A stretch of 64,000 nt of DNA, taken from Thiobacillus sp. 0-1251. GTDB lineage: Bacteria; Pseudomonadota; Gammaproteobacteria; Burkholderiales; Thiobacillaceae. Both the position numbers and the translations under genes were made by a program. Positions within the stretch are counted from its first letter, which is position 1, and each line of letters begins with the position of its first letter. The stretch lies in NCBI GenBank assembly GCA_001899305.1, contig MKWL01000001.1:186001-250000 (forward strand), written 5' to 3'. Under the pieces are notes generated by a model. That model had not been told where the DNA came from. It did no database searches and saw nothing but the letters and a program-made list of their open reading frames with translations. Below, one piece after another: positions 1 through 8,106 of this stretch.

Positions 1-363
1 GACCTTGCCCATATCCTTGGCGCTGGACGCGCCGGATTCGGCAATGGCCGTGGCAACGGCGGCTTCGACTTCGGCAGCGGAGAGTTGTTCGGGCAGGTAG
101 GCCTGCAGCACGACGAGCTCGGCCTGTTCCGCCGCCACCAGGTCGTCACGACCAGCAACCTGGAATTGGCTGATCGAGTCCTTGCGCTGCTTGATGAGTT
201 TTTCGACGATGCTGCTGACTGCAGCGTCGTCCAGTTCGATGCGCTCGTCGACTTCTCTCTGCTTGATGGCAGCCAACAGGAGACGGATCGTGCCGAGGCG
301 CGCCATCTCTTTGGCGCGCATGGCGGTTTTCATGTCGTCAGTGATGCGTGCCTTGAGCGACAT
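1..363 (-). CDS. yqeY: GatB/YqeY domain protein, C-terminus beyond window edge
   Basis: Reading leftward from an ATG at 361-363, the frame stays open to base 1, so 121 codons are visible and the end of the gene is missing. The protein begins MSLKARITDDMK and continues with the LRLL/IKQREVDER-type helices and the YLPEQLS segment typical of the YqeY family (usual length about 150 residues). The family shares the tail domain of the GatB amidotransferase subunit; its own role is not firmly known. It lies 28 bases downstream of rpsU on the same strand, the usual rpsU-yqeY pair of the macromolecular-synthesis operon, where dnaG and rpoD often follow. Recognised from sequence similarity and context. 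Confidence 0.88.
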   Translation of the reverse strand, partial: MSLKARITDDMKTAMRAKEMARLGTIRLLLAAIKQREVDERIELDDAAVSSIVEKLIKQRKDSISQFQVAGRDDLVAAEQAELVVLQAYLPEQLSAAEVEAAVATAIAESGASSAKDMGKV

Positions 364-391
364 GCGTGGGAGATTCCGCGTCAGCGCGGAA

Positions 392-604
392 TCAATACAT
401 CTTGGGGGGGAGTTGCTGGCTGCGCAGGCGCTTGCTCTGGCGCTTGACCGCGGCGGCGAGCTTGCGTTTGCGCTCGGCAGTGGGCTTCTCGTAGAACTCG
501 CGGGCGCGCAGTTCGGTCAACAAGCCGACTTTTTCGATGGAACGCTTGAAACGACGCAAGGCGACGTCGAACGGCTCATTTTCTTTGACTTTGACGTGAG
601 GCAT
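392..604 (-). CDS. rpsU: 30S ribosomal protein S21
   Basis: Seventy residues starting [18 protein letters not shown], with the basic [19 protein letters not shown] tail of bacterial S21. S21 binds the small subunit near the 3' end of 16S rRNA and aids initiation. The frame extends 15 codons further upstream, but the ATG at 602-604 gives the family start and length. The C-terminus PPKMY is typical of betaproteobacteria. It is followed by yqeY on the same strand and is divergent from tsaD, which starts 82 bases away. Confidence 0.95.
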   Translation of the reverse strand: MPHVKVKENEPFDVALRRFKRSIEKVGLLTELRAREFYEKPTAERKRKLAAAVKRQSKRLRSQQLPPKMY

Positions 605-639
605 GTGACAGTGGCTTCCGGGAAACGGGAAAAACGAGA

Positions 640-668
640 ATAATAGCAAGCCCTAACGGATTTTTCCA
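640..668 (-). promoter_or_regulatory. Candidate sigma-70 promoter for rpsU-yqeY
   Basis: On the minus strand TGGAAA (663-668) is followed after 17 bases by TATTAT (640-645). These match the -35 and -10 consensus at four and five of six bases. The -10 lies about 36 bases upstream of the rpsU ATG, inside the short gap between the divergent rpsU and tsaD. Called by eye; not tested. Confidence 0.45.
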
Positions 669-685
669 GTCCCCCTGTTTCCCCT

Positions 686-1696
686 ATGTTGGTACTTGGC
701 ATCGAGTCGTCCTGCGATGAAACCGGTGTTGCGCTATATGACAGCGTGCGCGGCCTACTGGCGCACGCGCTCTATTCACAGATCGCCATGCATAACGACT
801 ATGGTGGCGTGGTGCCCGAACTGGCGTCGCGAGACCATATCCGGCGGGTTCTTCCCTTGACACGCCAGGTTTTGGCTGAAAGTGGGTGCGCACTGGAAGC
901 GCTCGACGGCATCGCCTATACGCAAGGACCGGGGCTTGCCGGCGCGCTGCTGGTGGGAGCGGGGATGGCGCGTGCGCTGGCGTTTTCGCTGGATATCCCG
1001 GCAGTCGGCGTGCATCATCTGGAAGGCCATATGCTGTCGCCGTTGATTTCCGATACGCCGCCAGAGTTCCCCTTCGTTGCCCTGCTGGTGTCGGGCGGCC
1101 ATACGCAGTTGATGTTGGTGTTGGGCGTCGGGCGCTACACCCTGTTGGGCGAAACCCTCGACGATGCGGCCGGTGAGGCCTTCGACAAGACCGCACAGCT
1201 ATTGGGCCTGGGTTATCCGGGCGGGCCGGCACTGTCGAAGCTGGCGGCCGCGGGTGATGCCAGCCGCTTTACCCTACCGCGCCCGATGCTCAATTCGGGC
1301 GACTTCGATTTCAGTTTCAGCGGCTTGAAAACCGCGGTGCTGACGCTGGTGCGCAAGCAAGGGCTGGATCAGGCAGCCGACATCGCGGCGGCGTTTCAGG
1401 TGGCGGCGGTGGACGTGCTGGTGAGCAAGAGTCTGGCAGCCTGTGTCCACAGTGGCGTGACGCGGCTGGTGGTTGCCGGCGGCGTGGGCGCCAACACGCA
1501 TCTGCGCGAACGGCTGACGCGCGAGGCGGCGGCACGCGGTATCAGCGTGTTCTATCCGCGGCTGGAGTTCTGCACAGACAACGGCGCGATGATCGCCTAC
1601 GCGGGCGCGCAGCGGTTGGCGACGCATAGGAAGACATCGGACCTGACGTTTGCGGTCAAGCCGCGTTGGGAGTTGGCGACGCTCGATGCCATGTAA
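686..1696 (+). CDS. tsaD: tRNA N6-adenosine threonylcarbamoyltransferase TsaD
   Basis: A 336-residue protein beginning [14 protein letters not shown], the ASKHA-fold signature of TsaD/Kae1/YgjD. TsaD works with TsaB and TsaE to transfer threonylcarbamoyl onto A37 of tRNAs that read ANN codons. The metal-binding motif HHLEGH sits near residues 109-114, followed by the glycine-rich [10 protein letters not shown] segment, SFSGLKTA, and the [12 protein letters not shown] and CTDNGAMIA motifs. Length is normal for the family. It is divergent from rpsU, an arrangement common in proteobacteria, and its stop lies three bases from the convergent membrane-protein gene. Confidence 0.97.
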   Translation: MLVLGIESSCDETGVALYDSVRGLLAHALYSQIAMHNDYGGVVPELASRDHIRRVLPLTRQVLAESGCALEALDGIAYTQGPGLAGALLVGAGMARALAFSLDIPAVGVHHLEGHMLSPLISDTPPEFPFVALLVSGGHTQLMLVLGVGRYTLLGETLDDAAGEAFDKTAQLLGLGYPGGPALSKLAAAGDASRFTLPRPMLNSGDFDFSFSGLKTAVLTLVRKQGLDQAADIAAAFQVAAVDVLVSKSLAACVHSGVTRLVVAGGVGANTHLRERLTREAAARGISVFYPRLEFCTDNGAMIAYAGAQRLATHRKTSDLTFAVKPRWELATLDAM

Positions 1697-1699
1697 GCC

Positions 1700-2500
1700 T
1701 TATCTGCGGAACATCGGGTAGGCCTCGCGCAAGGCCTTGAGCCATTTTTCACCGCCTGTGAAATGGGCAATCTGATCCGGGAATAGCAAGAACCCCACCA
1801 GCACGGCCATCAGGCACACCAGGATGACCGTGCTGAAAATGCTTTCCGGACGCAGCACGCCCCAGTAGCGGCTGACCAGGAACAGCGTGTCCTTCTTGTG
1901 TTCCGACATCGACAGCCAGCGGCGCAGCAATTTGACCGCGAGGTAGGCTGCGTAGCCGCCGGCCAGCGAAGCGAACACGATGCGGAAGATGGAGAACACA
2001 TCCAGCCCGCCGCCCAGGTATTCGTGATACAGCCAGGAGACGAAACCCAGCGACAGTGACGCCAGGATCGCGATGGCCACGTTGATGAACAGCCGCCGCC
2101 GTTCACGGGCGAGGTCGCGCTGTCGTTCGATGAAGAAACTGTCGACTTCGCGCTTGAAGTATTCGACCTTTTCCTGCACCAGCGATGAAAACTCCGCCTT
2201 GGCGTGCACGATGCGGGCATCCATCAGGGAACCTAGCCGTTCGCCGGCATAGTCGACCAGTTCGCGTACGTCGTCCTTGGTGAACTGGCGCTGTTCATGC
2301 AGTTCGTCGGAAATCTTGTCGAGCTTGGCGTCGATCTCCTGGCTGGCGCGCCAGATGACGTCCTTCAGTTCGGTGCCAGCCTGCGACACGCCCTCCTTGA
2401 CGACATCCGACAGACGTTCACCCGCGTGGTCGATCGCTTCGCGCGATACCTCGGCGAGACTTTCCTTTGCGTGCTCGATACTTTTGTCGAAGAAGGCCAT
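1700..2500 (-). CDS. Membrane protein of unknown function with amphipathic N-terminal half
   Basis: I do not recognise a named family. The 266-residue product starts MAFFDKSIEHAKESL. Its first ~130 residues are highly charged and helical, with repeated E/K/D patterns (SREAIDHAGERLSDVVKEG, then KLDKISDELHEQ) like a coiled coil or apolipoprotein-like helix. Hydrophobic segments follow near residues 140-160 (FINVAIAILASLSLGFVSWLY) and 170-185, and another near the C-terminus (VILVCLMAVLVGFLLF). A membrane anchor with a long cytoplasmic helical domain is the simplest reading. It lies 16 bases downstream of plsY on the same strand and so is probably co-transcribed, but that does not reveal its job. 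Confidence 0.75.
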   Translation of the reverse strand: MAFFDKSIEHAKESLAEVSREAIDHAGERLSDVVKEGVSQAGTELKDVIWRASQEIDAKLDKISDELHEQRQFTKDDVRELVDYAGERLGSLMDARIVHAKAEFSSLVQEKVEYFKREVDSFFIERQRDLARERRRLFINVAIAILASLSLGFVSWLYHEYLGGGLDVFSIFRIVFASLAGGYAAYLAVKLLRRWLSMSEHKKDTLFLVSRYWGVLRPESIFSTVILVCLMAVLVGFLLFPDQIAHFTGGEKWLKALREAYPMFRR

Positions 2501-2516
2501 GTTCAGTGAGGCGGGG

Positions 2517-3125
2517 TCAAGAGCGGGCGCCGATGCGTCCTTCCTGGCCGGTTACCAGTTTGATGAGATTGCTCTTGTGACGATAGACCAGCAGCAGCGT
2601 GATCACCAACACGGTCATGGCCGTATTGCCCCAGCCCATCAGCAGACCTGAATAGACCGGGGCCAGCACGGCGGTGATCAAGGCCGCCAGTGAGGAAATG
2701 CGGAATAGCCCGGCCATGAGCAGCCAGGTTGCCAGACATGCCAGGCCGAGCCAGGGGTTGAGGCCGAGCAGCAGGCCGAGCGCCGTGGCCACGCCTTTCC
2801 CGCCCTTGAAACGGAAAAACACCGGGAACAGGTGGCCGATGAACACGGCCAGCGCGCACAGCAGGGCAATGTCTTCGGACAAATCGAACTGCGGAGCCAG
2901 CATGCGCGCGAGCACCACGGCCACCCAGCCCTTGAGCGCGTCGCCAAGGAGCGTCAGCGCGGCCGCGGCCTTGCGCCCGGTGCGCAGTACGTTGGTGGCG
3001 CCGGGATTGCCCGATCCGAAGCTGCGCGGGTCGGGCAGGCGCATGGCGCGGCTGACGATCACGGCGAACGACAGCGAACCAAGCAAATAGGCGACGGCAA
3101 TAAACAACAGCGTGGTCATAAACAA
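2517..3125 (-). CDS. plsY: Glycerol-3-phosphate acyltransferase PlsY
   Basis: A 202-residue polytopic membrane protein. It carries the PlsY signatures LLGSLSFAVIVSR near the N-terminus, GSGNPGATNVLRTGRKAAA near residues 37-55, and FRFKGGKGVATALG near residues 103-116. PlsY transfers the acyl group from acyl-phosphate to sn-glycerol 3-phosphate, the first step of phosphatidic acid synthesis, in the inner membrane. Length is normal. It is divergent from folB and upstream of the unknown membrane protein. Confidence 0.96.
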   Translation of the reverse strand: MFMTTLLFIAVAYLLGSLSFAVIVSRAMRLPDPRSFGSGNPGATNVLRTGRKAAAALTLLGDALKGWVAVVLARMLAPQFDLSEDIALLCALAVFIGHLFPVFFRFKGGKGVATALGLLLGLNPWLGLACLATWLLMAGLFRISSLAALITAVLAPVYSGLLMGWGNTAMTVLVITLLLVYRHKSNLIKLVTGQEGRIGARS

Positions 3126-3188
3126 GTCAGTAAAATGGCGGGCTTTAGGCGGGCTTGTGGGTGAGCGCCGCCATGGATGATCAAGACA

Positions 3189-3551
3189 ATGGATATTCTA
3201 TTTTTGCGGGACTTCCGTCTCGAGCTGATTATCGGCATATACGAGTGGGAACGCAAAGTGCCGCAGCCGGTTCGACTCGATCTGGAAATCGGCTTGCCCG
3301 ACAGCAAGGCCAGCGGGACCGACAATGTGGCCGACACCATCGACTATGGTGCAGTGGCCGTGCGGGTGAAAGACTACCTGCACAACGCGCCGCAGCCGAT
3401 CACGCTGGTCGAGTCGGTCGCCGAGCATGTGGCGGCGATTATCCGCGGCGAATTCGGCGCGCCGTGGGTAAAGGTGTCGGTAACCAAGTTCGCCATCGTG
3501 CCGGGCATCAAGGAGCTCGGCATCACCATTGAGCGCGGCACGCGTCTGTGA
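3189..3551 (+). CDS. folB: Dihydroneopterin aldolase
   Basis: A 120-residue protein starting MDILFLRDFRLELIIGIYEWER, the FolB fold signature. It converts dihydroneopterin to 6-hydroxymethyl-dihydropterin in folate synthesis. The motifs DYGAVAVRVKDYL and VESVAEHVAAII carry the family's active-site region. An in-frame ATG at 3177 would add four residues; I prefer 3189 because the family starts at MD-FL-. The plsY-folB divergent pair is very common in proteobacteria. The stop overlaps the GTG of the next gene. Confidence 0.94.
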   Translation: MDILFLRDFRLELIIGIYEWERKVPQPVRLDLEIGLPDSKASGTDNVADTIDYGAVAVRVKDYLHNAPQPITLVESVAEHVAAIIRGEFGAPWVKVSVTKFAIVPGIKELGITIERGTRL

Positions 3552-4285
3552 GTGTTGAGCAGATCGCCCTCATGGCGGTCATCCTGCTGGTGGCGTATGT
3601 CATCCGTGGCATCACCGGTTTCGGGTCGGCGCTGATCTCAGTGCCTTTGCTGGCGTTGATTTTTCCGCTGAAATTCGTGGTGCCACTGGCCCTGCTGCTG
3701 GATTTCACCGCATCGATGGTAATGGGTAGTTTCAATTTCGGGCGTGTGAAATGGAGTGAGATCGGTGTACTGATTCCGTTTAGCATACTCGGCGTGGCGC
3801 TGGGCACCAGCCTGCTGGTCAATTTGCCATCCGGCCCTGTGATGATTGCGCTGGCCGGATTCGTGTTCGTTTTTGCGGTACGCAGTGTATTCAATATCCG
3901 TGGCGACAAGCTGATCGCGCGCGGCTGGGCCGTGCCGGCCGCGCTGACGGGGGGGACGGTCGGCGCGTTGTTCGGTACTGGCGGGCCGCCCTATGTGATT
4001 TATCTGACCCACCGCATCCGCGACAAAAGCGATCTGCGAGCGACGTTTTCCGCACTATTCTTTGCGGATGGCATGTCCCGCATCGTCAGTTTCCTGATAG
4101 CCGGGCTGCTGATGAGTGCCAAGGTGTGGACCGCCTATTTTGCCGCGCTGCCGCTCATGCTGGGCGGACTCTATCTAGGTGGGCGCGCGCATGTCGGGTT
4201 GAGTCCATCGCTGATGACGCGCCTGGTCGGCGTACTGCTGCTGATATCAAGTGTGTCGCTTTTATTCAAGGCCTTGCATGCATGA
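3548..4285 (+). CDS. TSUP-family permease (TauE/SafE type)
   Basis: A 245-residue membrane protein with about eight hydrophobic segments and the duplicated TSUP motifs: RGITGFGSALISVPLLALI in the first half and GTVGALFGTGGPPYVIYL in the second. Members export or import sulfite, sulfonates or related anions; the substrate here cannot be told from sequence. The GTG start at 3548 overlaps the folB TGA in a GTGA junction, so translation is likely coupled. The stop TGA overlaps the ATG of the next gene, giving a three-gene run. Confidence 0.85.
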   Translation: MSVEQIALMAVILLVAYVIRGITGFGSALISVPLLALIFPLKFVVPLALLLDFTASMVMGSFNFGRVKWSEIGVLIPFSILGVALGTSLLVNLPSGPVMIALAGFVFVFAVRSVFNIRGDKLIARGWAVPAALTGGTVGALFGTGGPPYVIYLTHRIRDKSDLRATFSALFFADGMSRIVSFLIAGLLMSAKVWTAYFAALPLMLGGLYLGGRAHVGLSPSLMTRLVGVLLLISSVSLLFKALHA

Positions 4286-5238
4286 ATATGCTTGAATCGT
4301 TGCATTTCCAATCCGTGTCGTTCAGCGGTCTGGAGCCGGGAACGCGCCTCATCGTGCTGGGTGCGGTGCATGGTAATGAAACCTGCGGGACACAGGCGAT
4401 CCGCCGTGTAATTGCCGAGATCGAGTCCGGACAACTGAACATCGTGGCTGGAAGCGTGACCTTCGTGCCGGTCACCAACCCGTTGGCCTATGCGCGCCAT
4501 CAACGCATGGGGGACCGCAATCTCAACCGCAATCTTGTGCCCACTGAAACCCCGGTCGAGTTTGAGGATCGTATTGCCAACTGGCTTTGCCCGTTGCTGG
4601 CACAGCATGACGCGCTGCTCGATCTGCATTCGTTTCACACTGCGGGCGAGCCTTTCGCCATGTTGGGCCCGGAAGACAATCAGGGCTTGCTGGAGCCGTT
4701 TGCACGTTCGCAGGAGGAAACCGCGCTGGCGTTGCGGCTGGGTGTGCGCCGCTTCGTCGACGGCTGGCTCGATACCTATGCCGCAGGTGTCGCGCGCCGA
4801 TTGGCGGCTGGCGTGTCGGCACGTGAGGCCGACGTGCATTACGGCGTGGGCACTACCGAATACATGCGGGCGCAGGGCGGCATCGCGCTCACCCTTGAAT
4901 GTGGGCAGCACGACGATCCTGCCGCGCCTCTGGTGGCTTATCGCGCCATTCACAATACGCTGGCGCATCTGGGACTGACGGCTGCAGCCAGGCCGGCAGC
5001 CGTGACCGATACCGAGGCGCTACGCCTGTATCAGGTCGTCGATCGCGGCCATGCAGACGATCAATTCGTACGCGACTGGGCCAGCTTCGATCGCGTACAT
5101 GCCGGCGAAGTCATCGGCACGCGTTGCGATGGGGCGCCGGTGGTGGCCGACCGTGATGGCTACATCGTGTTTCCTAACCCCGATGCGCGGCCCGGGCAGG
5201 AATGGTTCTATCTGGCCAAACCGAGTGCACGTGTGTGA
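4282..5238 (+). CDS. Succinylglutamate desuccinylase / aspartoacylase family hydrolase
   Basis: A 318-residue zinc hydrolase of the M14-like AstE/AspA group. The zinc ligands are visible as GAVHGNE (H30, E33) and LDLHSFH (H116). Later MGDRNLNRNL and a TLECGQH motif fit the substrate site and the catalytic Glu. The family removes acyl groups from N-acyl amino acids; substrate is not determined. I start at the ATG at 4282, which overlaps the preceding TGA by four bases and is coupled to the TSUP gene. A longer upstream frame exists but lies inside that gene. It ends three bases from the convergent xerD. Confidence 0.85.
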   Translation: MNMLESLHFQSVSFSGLEPGTRLIVLGAVHGNETCGTQAIRRVIAEIESGQLNIVAGSVTFVPVTNPLAYARHQRMGDRNLNRNLVPTETPVEFEDRIANWLCPLLAQHDALLDLHSFHTAGEPFAMLGPEDNQGLLEPFARSQEETALALRLGVRRFVDGWLDTYAAGVARRLAAGVSAREADVHYGVGTTEYMRAQGGIALTLECGQHDDPAAPLVAYRAIHNTLAHLGLTAAARPAAVTDTEALRLYQVVDRGHADDQFVRDWASFDRVHAGEVIGTRCDGAPVVADRDGYIVFPNPDARPGQEWFYLAKPSARV

Positions 5239-5241
5239 CGT

Positions 5242-6132
5242 TCAGCCGCGCGGGTGGTGTTGTGCGTGCAACTGCTTCAACCGCTCGCGTGCGACATGGG
5301 TGTAGATCTGCGTAGTGGAAATGTCGCTGTGCCCCAGCAGCATCTGTACGACCCGCAGGTCGGCGCCATGGTTCAGCAAGTGGGTGGCAAAGGCGTGACG
5401 CAGCGTGTGCGGTGACAGCGGGCGGGTGATTCCGGCGGCCAGTGCACGGCGTTTGATGAGATGCCAGAACGCCTGGCGCGTCATGCCTTCGCCGCGCGCA
5501 GTGACGAATACGGCGTCGGAAAGACGCTTTTCCAGCAGTTGCGGGCGCGCTTCCACCATATAGCGGCGTAGCCACTGCACCGATTCTTCGCCCAGCGGCA
5601 CCAGCCGGTCCTTGTTGCCTTTTCCGGTGACACGCAGCACGCCGTCGTTGAGATTGAGCGCGGTCAATTTCAGTCCCACGAGTTCCGAGACCCGCAAGCC
5701 GGTGGCATAGAGCGTTTCCAGCATCGCGCGGTCGCGCAGGCCCAAGGCCGTGTCGGAATCGGCGCTGTTGAGCAGGCGTTCGACATCTATTTCGGTCAAT
5801 GTCTTGGGCAGCGCGCGTGGCAGTTTGGGGCGGTCCAGATTGAGCGTGGGATCGCAGGCGATCAGGTTTTCACGCAGCAGATAACGGTAAAAGCGTTTCA
5901 GCGCCGAACTGTAGCGTGCCGCACTGCTGGGCTGGCTGCGGTGGGCGAAGCGCCACGCCAGGTAAGCTTCAAGATCACCCGGGGCGACCGTATCCAGGTT
6001 GCGTGTCCGTTCCTTTTCCAACCAAGCGGCAAACGTTTTCAGGTCGCGCCGATAAGCCGCCAGCGTGAGGTCGGCCAGCCCGTCTTCCAGCCACAGATGA
6101 TCGCAAAACCGGTCAATCAGGGCGTCGCTCAT
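5242..6132 (-). CDS. xerD: Site-specific tyrosine recombinase XerD
   Basis: A 296-residue tyrosine recombinase. The N-terminal SAM-like domain (LIDRFCDHLWLEDGLADLTLAAYRRDL) is followed by the catalytic domain with Arg in ATGLRVSELVGL, the HTLRHAFATHLL box, LGHSDISTTQIYTH and the nucleophile Tyr. XerD acts with XerC at dif to resolve chromosome dimers. The usual XerD length and the LNHGADLRVVQMLLGH signature favour XerD over a phage integrase; no att sites are seen nearby. Its start overlaps the end of ogt by 20 bases. Confidence 0.92.
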   Translation of the reverse strand: MSDALIDRFCDHLWLEDGLADLTLAAYRRDLKTFAAWLEKERTRNLDTVAPGDLEAYLAWRFAHRSQPSSAARYSSALKRFYRYLLRENLIACDPTLNLDRPKLPRALPKTLTEIDVERLLNSADSDTALGLRDRAMLETLYATGLRVSELVGLKLTALNLNDGVLRVTGKGNKDRLVPLGEESVQWLRRYMVEARPQLLEKRLSDAVFVTARGEGMTRQAFWHLIKRRALAAGITRPLSPHTLRHAFATHLLNHGADLRVVQMLLGHSDISTTQIYTHVARERLKQLHAQHHPRG

Positions 6133-6583
6133 GGGCCAGCAACCAGGTTTTCACGTCGAGCGGTGTGCCGCTCGACGCGTGCATGAACCCTCCAAGTCCG
6201 CTGGCCGCCACGACGCGATGACAGGGAATGAGGATGGGCAAGGGATTGGATCCGCAGGCCTGCCCCACCGCACGCGCGGCTGTGCCGAGTTGCTTGGCCA
6301 AGGCGCCGTATGTTGTCGGTCGCCCGAGAGGAATCGCCATCAGCGCATGCCAAACGCGCAACTGAAATGGCGTGCCCGACAGTGTGTAGGGCAGAGTGAA
6401 GGCATGAGCGGGATTGCGCCAGTAGGCATCGAGTTCGCGGCTTAGTTGGCGGGCGCGGGTATCCCGTTGGCCGGAGAGGGGCGCCTCGATGGGCAGAAAA
6501 TCCAGCCGTGTCAGCACCTCGCCGATAAAGCAGGCACCGAGGCGGCACATCGGGGCGGGGAGGATGGCGTCATGCGTGGTCAT
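6113..6583 (-). CDS. ogt: Methylated-DNA--protein-cysteine methyltransferase
   Basis: A 156-residue suicide repair enzyme that moves O6-alkyl groups from guanine onto its own cysteine. The active-site box IPCHRVVA is present, preceded by the helix-turn-helix segment PTTYGALAKQLGTAARAVGQACGSNP. The N-terminal domain is short, as in Ogt-type rather than Ada-type proteins. It lies upstream of xerD and overlaps it by 20 bases, so the two are probably one transcript. Confidence 0.92.
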   Translation of the reverse strand: MTTHDAILPAPMCRLGACFIGEVLTRLDFLPIEAPLSGQRDTRARQLSRELDAYWRNPAHAFTLPYTLSGTPFQLRVWHALMAIPLGRPTTYGALAKQLGTAARAVGQACGSNPLPILIPCHRVVAASGLGGFMHASSGTPLDVKTWLLAHERRPD

Positions 6584-6657
6584 GTCCGCATTCTAAGCGG
6601 GGTGAGGCAGCCTGTCAGGACAGCGTCACGGTGCGGCACGATTTTCGTGCCCAGCCT

Positions 6658-6876
6658 TCAGGGGGATGGACGGGTGGCAGCCAAGTCGACCAGGCTGCAG
6701 CTGGTCTTGCGAGTGACCTGGCAATCCGGCGTACCCGGGACATATTCAAATGCGCATGAACGCGCCTGCAACATGGTCCAGTCCGCTTCGGAATAAGCCT
6801 GCGCCGGCAGGTTGGGTGGGTAGAACACGCAGCCGACGCAAAACTCTTCGGTTGTACAGTCTGAGAGGGGGGGCAT
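6658..6876 (-). CDS. Small cysteine-rich protein, unknown
   Basis: A 72-residue protein starting MPPLSDCTTEEFCVGCVFYP. It has six cysteines (including a CVGC pair, RSC, PDC and SC), no signal peptide and no membrane segment. I recognise no family. The ATG at 6876 is preceded by TAAAAGG, in which the stop codon of the TetR gene is part of the ribosome-binding site, so translation is probably coupled to the regulator. A longer in-frame start at 6939 would lie inside tetR and is unlikely. The cysteines suggest metal binding, but this is inference only. Confidence 0.6.
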   Translation of the reverse strand: MPPLSDCTTEEFCVGCVFYPPNLPAQAYSEADWTMLQARSCAFEYVPGTPDCQVTRKTSCSLVDLAATRPSP

Positions 6877-6886
6877 AGGGGGCCTT

Positions 6887-7483
6887 TTAAGTGGTTCTGG
6901 GGGCTGCGACTGCTCGCCAGGCGCAGTCCCACACTTCATCCAGATAGCCTGGCAGGGGATGGGGCAATATCCCGTCCAGGCGTGTGGTAATCATGCGGAT
7001 GGGGCCGCCGAACAGACTGGCGGAGGCGACCATGACATCCATCTGGCGGATTTCGCCGCGTGCGATGCCGCGGCTGATCATCTCGCGCATCATGACAAAC
7101 GGCCGGGAGGAGCAGATTGGAGCTTCGTCCGGCAAAAACTCACGATGCCGGGCATATAGCAGGAAAGCCATTTCCCATGGTTCGGCTTCGGCCCAGGCAA
7201 ATAGACGCACCACCAGTTCACGGGCTTGGTCGTGGCTGCTGCCTTCCATGCGTACGACGTCCTCGATGAGGTGTTGCATCCGGGCAGTGAGTGCCGCGTA
7301 TAACGTGCGTGCCAGCCCTTCCTTGTCGCCGAAATGATGATAGATCGATCCGATGCTCACGCCGGCCGTGCGGCCGACGTCGTGTACTGACGTGTTGAAA
7401 TACCCTTGTTCGGTGAACAGGCGCAACGCGGCACCCAGCACGAGTGTGCGGGTGTCTTCCTGCTGAAAGTCGGCCGCGGGCAT
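6887..7483 (-). CDS. TetR/AcrR-family transcriptional regulator
   Basis: A 198-residue protein with the TetR N-terminal helix-turn-helix: ALRLFTEQGYFNTSVHDVG, then TAGVSIGSIYHHFGDKEGLARTLY. The C-terminal ligand/dimer domain is variable and gives no clue to the inducer. A perfect palindrome starts five bases upstream of the ATG and overlaps the -10 box, so autorepression is likely. The coupled small Cys-rich gene downstream may be its only target visible here. Confidence 0.9.
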   Translation of the reverse strand: MPAADFQQEDTRTLVLGAALRLFTEQGYFNTSVHDVGRTAGVSIGSIYHHFGDKEGLARTLYAALTARMQHLIEDVVRMEGSSHDQARELVVRLFAWAEAEPWEMAFLLYARHREFLPDEAPICSSRPFVMMREMISRGIARGEIRQMDVMVASASLFGGPIRMITTRLDGILPHPLPGYLDEVWDCAWRAVAAPRTT

Positions 7484-7488
7484 GGTGT

Positions 7489-7514
7489 AATTAGAACGAA
7501 CGTTCGTTCTAATT
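7489..7514. promoter_or_regulatory. Perfect 26-bp palindrome, likely TetR operator
   Basis: The left arm AATTAGAACGAAC and right arm GTTCGTTCTAATT are exact reverse complements with no spacer. The core AGAACGAACGTTCGTTCT resembles operators of TetR-family proteins. It overlaps the predicted -10 and start-site region of the tetR promoter, so binding would block transcription. It is the only such copy I noticed in the window. Confidence 0.8.
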
Positions 7515-7539
7515 TAGTGCGATACACGATGGTAGTCAA
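7511..7539 (-). promoter_or_regulatory. Sigma-70 promoter of the tetR gene
   Basis: On the minus strand TTGACT (7534-7539) and TAAATT (7511-7516) are separated by exactly 17 bases, five of six and four of six matches to consensus. The -10 box shares bases with the palindromic operator. Confidence 0.65.
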
Positions 7540-7589
7540 GCGCGGTTTGCGGTTGGGCGAAACAGGCCATCCAGCAAGGGGCCAAACAA

Positions 7590-7614
7590 CAACGCCCGCA
7601 TGAAGCGGGCGTTG
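7590..7614 (-). terminator. Rho-independent terminator after rplS
   Basis: A perfect 10-bp stem (CAACGCCCGC / GCGGGCGTTG) with a five-base loop lies 20 bases beyond the rplS stop. On the minus strand it is followed by TTGTTT, a short T-rich tract. It ends the rpsP-rimM-trmD-rplS transcript. Confidence 0.8.
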
Positions 7615-7633
7615 TGTGGGCAACGGAGAGGGC

Positions 7634-8017
7634 TTATTCCGCAGCTGTGGCCGTAGCCTTGCGGGCGGGCAACTTTTCCTTGATACGCGCGGATTTGCCG
7701 GAGCGCTCGCGCAGGTAGTACAGCTTGGCGCGGCGGACGTCGCCGCGGCGCTTGACTTCGACGCTGGCGACCAGCGGCGAGTAGGTCTGGAAGGTGCGCT
7801 CGACACCTTCGCCAGCCGAAATCTTGCGAACGGTAAAAGCGGAGTTGAGGCCGCGGTTACGTTTGGCGATGACGACGCCTTCGTAGGCCTGCAGACGCTC
7901 GCGGTTGCCTTCCTTCACTTTCACTTGGACGACGACGGTGTCGCCGGGGGCGAAGGCGGGGAGGGTTTTACCCAGACGGGCGATTTCTTCCTGTTCGAGT
8001 TGTTCGATGATATTCAT
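7634..8017 (-). CDS. rplS: 50S ribosomal protein L19
   Basis: A 127-residue protein with the L19 signatures [58 protein letters not shown] and [20 protein letters not shown]19 sits at the subunit interface. The C-terminal extension ([10 protein letters not shown]) is slightly longer than in E. coli. It is the last gene of the rpsP-rimM-trmD-rplS operon and is followed by a clear terminator. Confidence 0.97.
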   Translation of the reverse strand: MNIIEQLEQEEIARLGKTLPAFAPGDTVVVQVKVKEGNRERLQAYEGVVIAKRNRGLNSAFTVRKISAGEGVERTFQTYSPLVASVEVKRRGDVRRAKLYYLRERSGKSARIKEKLPARKATATAAE

Positions 8018-8106
8018 GATGTTGCTTCCTTACATCTGGCGGGAGAGGTGCGTCCCCGGTCTTCCGACCATTGGGCGGACATCACGCCGTTTCACATGGC
8101 CAGAGG

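Noticed and set aside
5242-6132. xerD considered as a phage integrase marking a genomic island
   Set aside because: It has the XerD-type motifs and sits beside ogt among core genes, with no tRNA, att repeats or phage genes.
6635-6651. GGCACGA-TTT-TCGTGCC hairpin beyond the small Cys-rich gene, considered as a terminator
   Set aside because: No T-run follows on the minus strand, so it does not meet the criteria for an intrinsic terminator.
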